From: Cyanobacteria bacterium OH_CDB_20
Lineage (GTDB): Bacteria > Cyanobacteriota > Vampirovibrionia > Gastranaerophilales > Gastranaerophilaceae
Assembly: GCA_023415935.1 (NCBI GenBank)
Contig: JAEZIX010000062.1
Coordinates: forward strand, 1 to 64,000
Reading direction: 5' to 3'
Length of the DNA stretch: 64,000 bases
Positions 9,320 to 17,973 of this stretch are shown here, piece after piece. The position numbers and the translations under genes were made by a program. The notes under the pieces were generated by a model that saw only the letters and a program-made list of their open reading frames with translations, had not been told where the DNA came from and ran no database searches. Position 1 is the stretch's first letter. Each line of letters opens with the position of its first letter.

Positions 9320-9332
9320 TAAACACAACAAA

Positions 9333-9362
9333 AAAAGACGTACTTTATATAGTACGTCTTTT
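9333..9362. terminator. Bidirectional terminator
   Basis: AAAAGACGTACT pairs with AGTACGTCTTTT around a 6-base loop. It closes the pair of membrane-protein genes and, on the other strand, the FlhA-like gene that ends at 9368. Confidence 0.85.
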
Positions 9363-9367
9363 AACAT

Positions 9368-10825
9368 TTAAACTGTTTCAATAATTTCTAGAGGATAATC
9401 AAAAAGTATCTCTTCTCTAGCAATTACTCTAATATTTGGAATAAACTGCATTAATACAAGAGAAATTATATATCTAATTTCATAAGGGGCAACCAAAATA
9501 ATATCATGTGATTCCAACTGATTCTTTTTGACAGCATTTAATATTGCTGAAGATATTTTTTGAAGTTTTGAAGCATCAATTTTGAGAACACCTTCTGATG
9601 AAGATTGTTTTACAACATATTTAATATTATTCTCGTTAAGTGAAAAAGCCTGAATATATCCATCTTTATTGACAAGAGAAGAACTAATTTGCCTTGCAAG
9701 GGCTACTCTTAAACGCGCAAGTAAATCCTCTTTTGTAGGCTCATCTGCAAAATCATTAATCTTTTCAAATATGAACATAATATCTTTGATAGAAACTTTT
9801 TCTTTTATTAATGATGTCAGAATATATTTAAGTTCAGCAACAGAAATAAAATCAGGAATTATATTTTCAATTAAATAAAGATTTTGATTACCAACAATTT
9901 CTATATATCTATTCATGTCAGAGTAATCAAATAAATCATCAATATGTTTTATGGATATATATTCTAGCAATCTACCAATAAAATCTGAAGCATCTAAGCC
10001 TTTTGCCCAGAAGTCTTTAGTTTTTGAATTCTCAATCCAAACAATTTTATTTCCGGTGATAAAATCATCCTCTTTAACAACATCTTTAGTAAATTTAGAT
10101 AGTTTTAAATCATCTCTAAAATACATTGTGTAACCAGGGTATGCAAATCCTCTTAATGCGGGAATACCACGCACTTTGATTACGAATTCATTTGTTTGCA
10201 AAGTTTCGTCAGAATCAATTTTAACTTTTGGAATTATATAACCGAGCTTTTCGGTCAAATGTTGTCTTACAGATACAATTTTAGAAATTAAATTTATTTC
10301 AGAATCAGGGTTTACTAAATCCATAAGCTCATCTGATATTGAAATTGATAGCTTTTCCTCACCGATTTTAGAATTCATAACATCAGGAGATAAAACCTCG
10401 ATTAGTTTCTTTTTGAGATTATTAAGTTCTTCAATGTTTTTAGAAATTTCGTTGTTTAAAGAGTTTCTTGCATCTTCCGGTGTAGAATCAAGCAATGATT
10501 TAATATTACTGATTTTTTTTCTTTTTTCTTGAAGTTTTTTCTGTAAATCAATACAAATATCATAAGGTTCAAGTGTAGGATTCATAATCCTTTCCATTTT
10601 AGACTTAAAACCAATAATATCAGTATTTTCAACATTAACTTCATCTTGAGAAAAATCTCTTACAAAAATACAGTTATATTGATATTCATCATCGACTTCT
10701 ACCTCTTGCATAGAGTAGAGTTCCCAGCCGGTTTCAGACATTGAATTAAGCAAATTTTCAAGCTCAACAGTATCACCTGAAGGACAAGACTTTATAGAGT
10801 ACTGTGGGCGAGTTGCTTTGAACAT
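9368..10825 (-). CDS. Soluble FlhA cytoplasmic-domain paralog with extra N-terminal domain
   Basis: Residues about 160-485 align with the cytoplasmic domain of the flagellar export protein FlhA, whose full-length copy is at 39222. Matching pairs include RQHLTEKLGYIIPKVKI with RQRVTDELGFIIPNVRI and VSIKDIMFIFEKINDFA with VSIKDIIFIFERLCDYA. There is no membrane region. Residues 1-60 instead form a small domain with ETGWELYSMQEVE, reminiscent of DUF4177, and residues about 90-145 are a Lys/Glu-rich coiled coil. In FlhA this domain docks chaperone-substrate complexes and forms a nonameric ring; here it may be a soluble docking or decoy factor. No frameshift is visible. Confidence 0.85.
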   Translation of the reverse strand: MFKATRPQYSIKSCPSGDTVELENLLNSMSETGWELYSMQEVEVDDEYQYNCIFVRDFSQDEVNVENTDIIGFKSKMERIMNPTLEPYDICIDLQKKLQEKRKKISNIKSLLDSTPEDARNSLNNEISKNIEELNNLKKKLIEVLSPDVMNSKIGEEKLSISISDELMDLVNPDSEINLISKIVSVRQHLTEKLGYIIPKVKIDSDETLQTNEFVIKVRGIPALRGFAYPGYTMYFRDDLKLSKFTKDVVKEDDFITGNKIVWIENSKTKDFWAKGLDASDFIGRLLEYISIKHIDDLFDYSDMNRYIEIVGNQNLYLIENIIPDFISVAELKYILTSLIKEKVSIKDIMFIFEKINDFADEPTKEDLLARLRVALARQISSSLVNKDGYIQAFSLNENNIKYVVKQSSSEGVLKIDASKLQKISSAILNAVKKNQLESHDIILVAPYEIRYIISLVLMQFIPNIRVIAREEILFDYPLEIIETV

Positions 10826-10889
10826 ATAAACTACCTCTTTAAACTAATTCTTTAAATATAATAACATTTTTAAATTATAATTCCAGCAA

Positions 10890-11408
10890 TTATTTTGCAA
10901 TTATTGCTTCAGCGTAATCTTCGCCCTGAGAATACTTTAGAATATAGTAGCCTTGCTTTGAATCGTAAATTTGAGCAGAAGTTTTTGCATCTTGTCTTAG
11001 TTTGAATTTTCTCATCTGATCTTTTGCTTCTGCGAGTTTTTTATATTTTCCTTTTTGAGTGTAATAATCAATATCATCCTGTATAGCTTTTTCTTTATCT
11101 TTTTCTTCCTGTGTAAAAGTTGAATGTTCATATTTAAATACTGGAATTTTAGCTTTTAAATAACTGCTTTGAAAAAGAAGCAAAAATTTCTTATCCTGAG
11201 AAAGAATAACAACATAATAACCATCTGCAATTGAATCCCCTGCATTATCAAATATTGGCTCTGCTAAAACCAAAACAGGATACTTTGAATTTTCATATCC
11301 ATGCGAATACAGGGTGCTTTGCTCGGTATAAGTACCCGAAGGGCAAGAAGGCTGAGGCAAGAGAGCATCCATATTATGAATTTTTACTGCGGCAATTAAA
11401 TCTAACAT
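10890..11408 (-). CDS. Unrecognised protein upstream of the FlhA-like gene
   Basis: I do not recognise this protein of about 172 residues. From the ATG at 11408 it begins MLDLIAAVKIHNMDALLPQ. The first 100 residues look like beta strands (VVILSQDKKFLLLFQSS), followed by a charged coiled-coil segment (about 105-145) and a short closing strand. A TATAAT box ends 7 bases before this ATG and no ribosome binding site is visible, suggesting a leaderless message; the reading from 11444 is less likely because it includes the promoter. It lies 64 bases before the FlhA-like gene on the same strand and may be co-transcribed. Confidence 0.7.
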   Translation of the reverse strand: MLDLIAAVKIHNMDALLPQPSCPSGTYTEQSTLYSHGYENSKYPVLVLAEPIFDNAGDSIADGYYVVILSQDKKFLLLFQSSYLKAKIPVFKYEHSTFTQEEKDKEKAIQDDIDYYTQKGKYKKLAEAKDQMRKFKLRQDAKTSAQIYDSKQGYYILKYSQGEDYAEAIIAK

Positions 11409-11415
11409 GATAATA

Positions 11416-11421
11416 ATTATA
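11416..11421 (-). promoter_or_regulatory. -10 box of a possible leaderless gene
   Basis: TATAAT on the minus strand, 7 bases from the ATG at 11408. The spacing would place the transcription start at or next to the start codon. No convincing -35 was seen. Confidence 0.4.
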
Positions 11422-11497
11422 TATAAGTTATTCGTATTACACAAAATATAAAATTTATAATATAATTAATTCTATAGTTAAAAGAATCGAGGAAATA

Positions 11498-12097
11498 ATG
11501 GAAGATAAACAAATTTTAAGTTATGTACCTACAGTTGTAGAAGCTTCATCTAGAGGCGAGCGCTCTTTCGACATATTTTCAAGACTCTTGAGAGAAAGAA
11601 TTATTTTCTTAGGTGAAGAAATTGATGATGAAATGGCAAATTCTATTGTTGCTCAACTTCTTCTTTTAGATTCTGAAAACCCTGAAAAAGATATCATGAT
11701 GTATATTAACAGCCCTGGCGGTGTAATTACTGCAGGCATGGCTATATTTGATACAATGCAGCATATAAGAGCTGAAGTAAGCACAATTTGTTTGGGTGAA
11801 GCTGCTTCTATGGGTGCATTTTTACTTTCTGCCGGTACAAAAGGAAAAAGAATGGCCCTACCAAACGCTAGAATAATGATTCACCAACCTTTAGGCGGCG
11901 CAAAAGGGCAGGCTTCAGATATTGAGCTTGAAGCAAAAGAAATATTAAGAATGAAAAAGTCCTTAAATGAAATGCTTGCAAAACATACCGGACAGACTAT
12001 TGAAAAAATATATGCTGATACAGAGCGTGACTATTATATGGGCGCGCATGAAGCAGTTGAATACGGATTAATAGATAAAGTAATCGAAAGAGTATAA
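11498..12097 (+). CDS. clpP: ATP-dependent Clp protease proteolytic subunit
   Basis: ClpP is the serine peptidase core of Clp proteases and forms a tetradecameric barrel fed by ClpX, ClpA or ClpC. The catalytic triad is visible: S104 in [10 protein letters not shown]129 in MIHQPLGG and D178 in ERDYYMG. The 199-residue length and the IFLGEEIDD and NSPGG motifs are standard. CGAGGAAATA precedes the ATG. No clpX follows; the next gene is ffh, 71 bases on. Possible TATAAT boxes lie at 11456-11466. Confidence 0.97.
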   Translation: MEDKQILSYVPTVVEASSRGERSFDIFSRLLRERIIFLGEEIDDEMANSIVAQLLLLDSENPEKDIMMYINSPGGVITAGMAIFDTMQHIRAEVSTICLGEAASMGAFLLSAGTKGKRMALPNARIMIHQPLGGAKGQASDIELEAKEILRMKKSLNEMLAKHTGQTIEKIYADTERDYYMGAHEAVEYGLIDKVIERV

Positions 12098-12148
12098 ATA
12101 ATACAACTCTTTATATAACCTGCTCTATTATTGAAGAAAAAACTTATT

Positions 12149-12154
12149 TATAAT
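12149..12154 (+). promoter_or_regulatory. -10 box close to the ffh start
   Basis: TATAAT ends 14 bases before the ffh ATG at 12169, which leaves a leader of only about 8 bases and no visible ribosome binding site. The -35 region is poor. Confidence 0.35.
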
Positions 12155-12168
12155 AAGATTTACTTACT

Positions 12169-13554
12169 ATGTTTGATAATTTATCTGAAAGACTGCAAGA
12201 GATTATTAGAAAAACTTCGGGGAATGACAAATTAACCGAAGAGAATATGTCTGATGCCTTAAGAGAGGTAAGAAGAGCTTTACTTGAAGCTGATGTTAAC
12301 CTTAAAGTTGTAAAATCTTTTATTTCAACAATAAAAGAAAGAGCAGAAGGTGAATCTGTTTTAACCAGTGTAAGCCCAAGTCAACAACTTATAAAAATAG
12401 TGCATGACGAACTTGCAAACCTTTTAGGGAAATCAAATACACCTTTAAATCTTGAAGGTTCACCTGCTCTTATCATGATGCTTGGTCTTCAAGGTTCAGG
12501 TAAAACAACATCTAGTGCAAAACTTGCAATCAAACTCAAAAAAGAAGGCAAAAGACCTCTTCTTGTTGCAGCTGACGTATATAGACCTGCTGCAATTACC
12601 CAGTTAAAAACTTTAGGTGAACAAACCCAGACTGAAGTTTTCACAATTGATGATTCAAAAGATGTTCAGGGAATTGTATCAAAAGCGGTAAATTACGCTA
12701 AAGAAAACCATTTTAACCCTGTAATTATTGATACAGCAGGTAGACTTCAAATTGATAACGAGATGATGGCTGAACTTTTGCTTATCGATAGAGTCTTTAA
12801 TCCACAAGAAAAACTTCTTGTAATTGATGCTATGACGGGTCAAGAAGCGATAAATATTGCAGAGAATTTCAACACCCAGCTTGAAATATCAGGCATTGTT
12901 CTAACTAAACTTGACGGTGACTCAAGAGGTGGTGCGGCATTAAGTGTTGTTCATTCTACCGGAAGACCGATAAAATTGACAGGTATGGGTGAAAAACTTG
13001 ATGCTTTAGAAGATTTTCATCCTGCAAGAATGGCTGACAGAATTTTAGGAATGGGAGATATCGTATCTCTTGTTGAAAAAGCGCAAGAAGTATTCGATGA
13101 AAAACAGGCAAAAGAATTTGAAGCAAAGATGAAAAAAGCTGAGTTTTCATTTGATGACTTTTTAAAAATGCAAAAACAAATGAAAGCATTCGGTTCAATT
13201 GAAAACATTTTGGGAATGCTTCCAATACCTGGGCTCAATAAAGACAATAAAGAAATGATTGCAAACGCAGGCGAAAAGCAGCTTAAGAGAATTGAATCAT
13301 TTATCCAAAGCATGACGCCTGAAGAAAGAGAAAACCCGCAAGTTATGAATACTTCCAGAAGAAGAAGAATATCTGAAGGTTCTGGAATTCCTATCCATGA
13401 AGTAAACATGATTATTTCTCAATTCGAACAAATGAGAAAAATGATGAAAGGCTTTTCTGACATCAAAGATAAGGCTAAAAAAGGTAAGCTTAAAATGCCA
13501 AAAGGCATGGGTACAAATTTCCCTAAGGGGTTTGGTTCTAAGTTCCCGTTTTAG
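12169..13554 (+). CDS. ffh: Signal recognition particle protein Ffh (SRP54)
   Basis: Ffh binds signal sequences and the SRP RNA and docks with FtsY to bring nascent membrane proteins to the translocon. It has the N domain (1-85), the GTPase G domain with G1 GLQGSGKT at 106-113, DTAGR near 189 and TKLDGDSRGG near 245, and a methionine-rich M domain from about 320. The basic Gly/Lys tail (KMPKGMG) is typical. Length 461 is normal. The start has no clear ribosome binding site, and a TATAAT lies 14 bases upstream. Confidence 0.96.
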   Translation: MFDNLSERLQEIIRKTSGNDKLTEENMSDALREVRRALLEADVNLKVVKSFISTIKERAEGESVLTSVSPSQQLIKIVHDELANLLGKSNTPLNLEGSPALIMMLGLQGSGKTTSSAKLAIKLKKEGKRPLLVAADVYRPAAITQLKTLGEQTQTEVFTIDDSKDVQGIVSKAVNYAKENHFNPVIIDTAGRLQIDNEMMAELLLIDRVFNPQEKLLVIDAMTGQEAINIAENFNTQLEISGIVLTKLDGDSRGGAALSVVHSTGRPIKLTGMGEKLDALEDFHPARMADRILGMGDIVSLVEKAQEVFDEKQAKEFEAKMKKAEFSFDDFLKMQKQMKAFGSIENILGMLPIPGLNKDNKEMIANAGEKQLKRIESFIQSMTPEERENPQVMNTSRRRRISEGSGIPIHEVNMIISQFEQMRKMMKGFSDIKDKAKKGKLKMPKGMGTNFPKGFGSKFPF

Positions 13555-13563
13555 CTAATTTTA

Positions 13564-13572
13564 TGCTATAAT
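13564..13572 (+). promoter_or_regulatory. Extended -10 promoter
   Basis: TGCTATAAT matches an extended -10 element (TGnTATAAT) 30 bases before the ATG of the sugar-nucleotide transferase and just after the ffh stop. Extended -10 promoters need little -35 sequence, and none is obvious here. Confidence 0.55.
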
Positions 13573-13601
13573 TAGTCTGCAGACTTGGAGAAAACTTTTA
13601 T

Positions 13602-14582
13602 ATGGTGAGAAAAGCAATGATAATGGCAGCAGGTGTCGGCTCCAGACTTGAACCTTTAACTTTTGAGGTTCCGAAACCGCTTGTTCCCATTTGTAATGTT
13701 CCAGTTATGGATATTTTGCTTCAAAACCTTAAAAATGCTGGATTTGCAAGTGTTATTGCAAATACATATTATCTTGCAGAGCAAATCCACGAAAGATATA
13801 CAAATAATTCACCTATAGATATCGATTTTAACTATATAAAAGAAGAAGAACTCTCAGGAACTGCAGGTGGCGTTAAAAAATGTCAGTTCTTTTTTGATGA
13901 AGACAGCAGTTTTTTAGTGGTATCAGCTGACGGATTATCAAACATCAATTTTAATGAGATTTTCGAAGAGCATCTTAAAAAAGGTGCAATAGCAACTATG
14001 ATTACCAAAGAAGTAGCTATGGAAGAAGTCTTCAAATACGGCGTTGTTGTCACTGATAACGACGGATTTGTAAAAGAATTTCAAGAAAAACCATCAATTG
14101 AAGAAGCAAAGAGCAATAAAATCAATACTGGTATCTATGTTTTTGATTACAAAATATTTGACTATATTCCTAAGAATACAAAGTATGACTTTGCTAAAGA
14201 CGTTTTTCCAAAGTTATTAAAAGACAATATCAAAATTAATACAATAAATACAGAAGCATATTGGAGTGATATCGGATCAGTTTCACAATATATAGAATCT
14301 AATTTCGATGCGCTTTCTGGAAAAATTGATGTAACCTGTATTGAGAAACAATCAATCTCCAAAACAGCAGACATAGAAAAATCTGTAGAAATTTTAGATA
14401 ATACAATAATCGGTAACAAATCAAAAGTTAAAAATAACGCTAAACTAATTAATTCAATAATATGGGATAATGTTATTATCGGAGAAGATGTTATTGTCAA
14501 AGATTCTGTTATTGCAAGTAATTCCAAGATATTTAACAATATTGAAGGTCAAATACTTGCGCCAAACAGCATAATAAAATAA
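13602..14582 (+). CDS. Sugar-phosphate nucleotidyltransferase
   Basis: The N-terminal two thirds form a nucleotidyltransferase domain with MAAGVGSRLEPLT and the lysine in VPKPLVPICN; these bind NTP and sugar phosphate. From about residue 255 a run of hexapeptide-like repeats (IIGNKSKVKNNAKLINSIIW) forms a left-handed beta helix. The layout resembles mannose-1-phosphate guanylyltransferases and glucose-1-phosphate thymidylyltransferases; the exact sugar cannot be decided by eye. At 326 residues it is shorter than bifunctional GlmU. GGAG precedes the start with an 11-base spacer. The product probably feeds cell-envelope glycan synthesis. Confidence 0.85.
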   Translation: MVRKAMIMAAGVGSRLEPLTFEVPKPLVPICNVPVMDILLQNLKNAGFASVIANTYYLAEQIHERYTNNSPIDIDFNYIKEEELSGTAGGVKKCQFFFDEDSSFLVVSADGLSNINFNEIFEEHLKKGAIATMITKEVAMEEVFKYGVVVTDNDGFVKEFQEKPSIEEAKSNKINTGIYVFDYKIFDYIPKNTKYDFAKDVFPKLLKDNIKINTINTEAYWSDIGSVSQYIESNFDALSGKIDVTCIEKQSISKTADIEKSVEILDNTIIGNKSKVKNNAKLINSIIWDNVIIGEDVIVKDSVIASNSKIFNNIEGQILAPNSIIK

Positions 14583-14604
14583 AAATAGTATAGAGGATAA
14601 ACAA

Positions 14605-15654
14605 ATGATTATAGTTATGGAGCCAAATGCAACTGAGCAGCAAATTCAGTCTGTTGTAAAACATTTGGACAATAAAGGATTTAAAACAATTTTAAATAGA
14701 GGTGACGTAATGACAGTTATCGCTGCAATCGGCGATAAAAGGCTTATTGAACCTCAATCAATTGCATCATACGAAGGTGTAAGAAAAGTAAAACTCATTC
14801 AAGAACCATATAAACTTGCTTCAAGAGAAGGAAAATCTCAAGACACTGTTATTGAATTTAGTAACGGAGTAAAAATAGGTGGGCTTGAAAAACCTGTCAT
14901 GATGGTAGGTCCTTGTTGCGTTGAAGAAGATATAGAAGGTCTATTGCAAGTTGCAGAAGCAGCAAAAGAAATGGGATGCCAATTCTTGAGAGGCGGAGCT
15001 TTCAAACCAAGAACATCACCTTATGATTTTGAAGGTTTAGAAGAAAAAGCGCTTGAATATATGGCAATTGCAAGAGAAAAAACAGGACTTTTGGTTGTTA
15101 CAGAGGTTATGGACACGCTTGATTTACCTTTGGTTCAAGATTATGCGGACGTAATCCAAATCGGCGCAAGAAATATGCAAAATTTTAAACTCTTAAAAGC
15201 TGCTGGAAAATGCAGAAAGCCTATACTACTCAAAAGAGGCGGAGCAAATACGATAAGAGAATTTTTACTTGCAGCAGAACACATATTGAGCAATGGTAAT
15301 GATAAGGTAATACTTTGTGAACGCGGAATAAAAGGTGTCGACAACAGCTATACCAGAAACACTATGGATATAGCTTCAATTCCTGTTATTAAAAAGTATT
15401 CGCACCTTCCTATTATTATTGACCCTAGCCACGGAACAGGAAGAAGATACCTTGTTGAACCGATGGCAAAAGCGGGTCTGATTGTTGGAGCACATGGGAT
15501 AATGATGGAAGTTCACCATGACCCTGATAATGCCTCTTCCGATGGAGCTCAAAGCTTATCAATCGAGCAATTCAAAGAAACTGCTAAAAGACTTAATAAG
15601 TTAATAGGCAGAATAGATTATGATAATAAAGAATTAGCTGCTTCAACAAAGTAG
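14605..15654 (+). CDS. aroF: 3-deoxy-7-phosphoheptulonate synthase (type I-beta)
   Basis: DAHP synthase condenses erythrose-4-phosphate and PEP, the first step of the shikimate pathway. Residues 1-70 form the ferredoxin-like regulatory domain typical of the KDPG/Thermotoga-type enzymes. The barrel follows with KPRTSPYDFEG, LLKRGG, CERGI, IDPSHGTGRR and the metal ligands in EVHHDP. The usual GPCSVE reads GPCCVE here, a mild substitution. Length 349 fits. It starts 22 bases after the nucleotidyltransferase gene with AGAGGA upstream. An aroH-type chorismate mutase from the same pathway lies at 59296. Confidence 0.95.
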   Translation: MIIVMEPNATEQQIQSVVKHLDNKGFKTILNRGDVMTVIAAIGDKRLIEPQSIASYEGVRKVKLIQEPYKLASREGKSQDTVIEFSNGVKIGGLEKPVMMVGPCCVEEDIEGLLQVAEAAKEMGCQFLRGGAFKPRTSPYDFEGLEEKALEYMAIAREKTGLLVVTEVMDTLDLPLVQDYADVIQIGARNMQNFKLLKAAGKCRKPILLKRGGANTIREFLLAAEHILSNGNDKVILCERGIKGVDNSYTRNTMDIASIPVIKKYSHLPIIIDPSHGTGRRYLVEPMAKAGLIVGAHGIMMEVHHDPDNASSDGAQSLSIEQFKETAKRLNKLIGRIDYDNKELAASTK

Positions 15655-15678
15655 CTTCAAATAGAATAGAGAACGAAG

Positions 15679-17973
15679 TTGTATAAATTTGATTTTGAAC
15701 TGGATGATTTCCAAAAAGACGCAGTATGCCATATAGACAAAGGCAAGAGTATTGTGGTTTGTGCACCAACAGGAGCGGGAAAAACCTGTATTGCAGAACA
15801 CGCAATACATAGAGCGCTTGAAGAAGGTACAAGAATTTTCTATACAACACCTTTAAAAGCATTATCAAATCAAAAATTCAGAGATTTTTCGAATAAATAC
15901 GGCGAAGAAAATGTCGGACTTTTAACAGGTGATACTTCAATAAGACGTGATGCACAGATTGTTGTTATGACAACTGAAGTCTTTAGAAACATGCTTTACG
16001 GTACAAACTTTGGTTCAGTTGCTGACAATTTAAAAAACGTAAAATACGTCGTTTTAGACGAAGTTCATTATATGAATGATGAAGAACGCGGAACTGTTTG
16101 GGAGGAAAGTATCATATACTGTCAACCTAATATCCAGCTTATAGCACTCTCTGCAACAGTCGCAAACTCACAAGAGCTATGTGACTGGATAAATACAGTT
16201 CACTCTTCAACTGAGCTTGTTTATACAGACTTTAGACCAGTGCCTTTAAGATTTTACTATTACGATTCTTCAAAACCATTTGATATTTTGCCTCTTTTAA
16301 CTCCAGATGGTCAGTTAAACAGTAAAATAAAACCTGAAAAAAGACAAAAAGGTTTCAGGAAGAATATACCGCAAAAATCAACTGCGAAAGAGCTTATAAG
16401 CATTTTGCACAAGAAAAAAATGCTTCCTGCTATATATTTCACTTTTTCAAGAAAAAAATGTGACGAGCAAATGGAAAAATGCTCTGACCTTTGCCTTGTT
16501 TCTCCTGATGAAGCAAGGGAAATAAAAACAATCATCCATGAATATTTAAGAGAAAATCCATACTTAGAAAACAACAAACATTTAGAATATTTATATTGTG
16601 GTGTTGCTTCCCATCACGCAGGGCTTTTACCTGGGTGGAAAGTGTTAGTTGAAAAACTATTCCAAAAAGGGCTTATAAAAGTCGTATTTTCAACTGAAAC
16701 TCTAGCTGCAGGTATAAACATGCCTGCAAGAACAACAATAATATCAGCAGTAAGCAAAAGAACAGACTCAGGTCATAGAATGCTAACTTCCAATGAATTT
16801 CTGCAAATGTCAGGAAGAGCAGGAAGAAGAGGCATGGACGAAGTCGGGTATGTTGTTGTAGTGGGAACGCCTTTCCAATCACCTGAAGAGGTTGCAGAAC
16901 TTGTTACAAGCGGTGCAAATCCTTTAGAAAGCAGATTTACTCCTAGTTATTCTATGGTTTTAAATCTTCTTCAAAACTTTTCGCTTGAAGAGACAAAAGA
17001 ACTTATCTTAAAAAGTTTCGGCTACTTTTCTTCAAATGATAGGCTTAAACCCCTAATGCAGCAAGAAGCTCAATTTACAGGTGTAATAGACAAATTGAAA
17101 GCGGAAAAATGTCCGCATAATCTTACAACCCAGGATTTACTTGAATACAATAAAACAAAAGAAAAATTCCTTGTATATAAAAAACTTACTAAAACACTCA
17201 TAAAACAGGCAAAAGGTAAGGGAATAAAAAATTCACCTGAAGTTGAAGAGTATAATCAAAAAACAAAAGAATTACTGCACAAAATGAAAAGCTATGAATG
17301 TGATATTTGCCGTGGTTACAAAAAACACATGAAAGATATCGAAATCATTGAGCGCTATGAAAAACGTTATAAAGATTTAGCAAAAACAATTGAAAATGCA
17401 AAAGATATCTATTGGAAAAACTTCCTTGCTCATAAAACTGTACTTGAAAAAGCAGGGTATTTAGAAGGTGATTTCCCTACTGATAAAGGCCACACTTGTT
17501 CAGCTATAAGAGCAGAGAACGAACTCTACTTATCAGAAGTTATATTAAAGGGTTACCTAGACGACCTTAACCCGTCTGAACTTTCAGCTGTTATTTGCGC
17601 GCTTACAACAGAAGATTTAAGATTCGATGTAAGAGCTGAAGTTCCACTAAGCACAACTGTAAGAAAAACTTTGAACAAAATCCGTGATTTGAGAAAAAGA
17701 ATTGCAAACTGGCAAAGAGATGAAGATATTAAAACAGAGATGTTTATAAATTCATACTATTCTCCGCTTATCGAAATGTGGTGCAATGGGTCTGACTGGG
17801 AATATATAGCTAATCAGGTTGAACAATCTGAAGGCGATATTGTAAGAACATTCAAAAGAACTATAGATGTCTTAAGACAGCTTACTGTCGTACCTAATGT
17901 TTCAGACAAATTAAAAGAAACAGCTCGCAATGCTATTAAACTAATCCAAAGAGAGCCTATTGATATAGACTAG
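15679..17973 (+). CDS. Ski2-like DEAD-box RNA helicase with DSHCT domain
   Basis: A 764-residue superfamily 2 helicase. Walker A PTGAGKT is at 30-36, the DEVH box at 127-130, motif III SAT near 157 and motif VI QMSGRAGRRG near 375-384. The C-terminal 170 residues (ALTTEDLRFD onward) match the DSHCT domain of Mtr4/Ski2 RNA helicases. Proteins of this kind are widely conserved in Cyanobacteria and relatives, so this gene supports the proposed affiliation. Translation probably starts at TTG 15679; no in-frame ATG lies close. It ends convergently with the next gene, sharing CTAG. Likely role: RNA remodelling or decay. Confidence 0.9.
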   Translation: MYKFDFELDDFQKDAVCHIDKGKSIVVCAPTGAGKTCIAEHAIHRALEEGTRIFYTTPLKALSNQKFRDFSNKYGEENVGLLTGDTSIRRDAQIVVMTTEVFRNMLYGTNFGSVADNLKNVKYVVLDEVHYMNDEERGTVWEESIIYCQPNIQLIALSATVANSQELCDWINTVHSSTELVYTDFRPVPLRFYYYDSSKPFDILPLLTPDGQLNSKIKPEKRQKGFRKNIPQKSTAKELISILHKKKMLPAIYFTFSRKKCDEQMEKCSDLCLVSPDEAREIKTIIHEYLRENPYLENNKHLEYLYCGVASHHAGLLPGWKVLVEKLFQKGLIKVVFSTETLAAGINMPARTTIISAVSKRTDSGHRMLTSNEFLQMSGRAGRRGMDEVGYVVVVGTPFQSPEEVAELVTSGANPLESRFTPSYSMVLNLLQNFSLEETKELILKSFGYFSSNDRLKPLMQQEAQFTGVIDKLKAEKCPHNLTTQDLLEYNKTKEKFLVYKKLTKTLIKQAKGKGIKNSPEVEEYNQKTKELLHKMKSYECDICRGYKKHMKDIEIIERYEKRYKDLAKTIENAKDIYWKNFLAHKTVLEKAGYLEGDFPTDKGHTCSAIRAENELYLSEVILKGYLDDLNPSELSAVICALTTEDLRFDVRAEVPLSTTVRKTLNKIRDLRKRIANWQRDEDIKTEMFINSYYSPLIEMWCNGSDWEYIANQVEQSEGDIVRTFKRTIDVLRQLTVVPNVSDKLKETARNAIKLIQREPIDID

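Noticed and set aside
9368..10825. The FlhA-like gene as a broken flhA pseudogene
   Set aside because: The frame is open throughout, the N-terminal domain is new rather than a remnant of membrane helices, and it has its own terminator.
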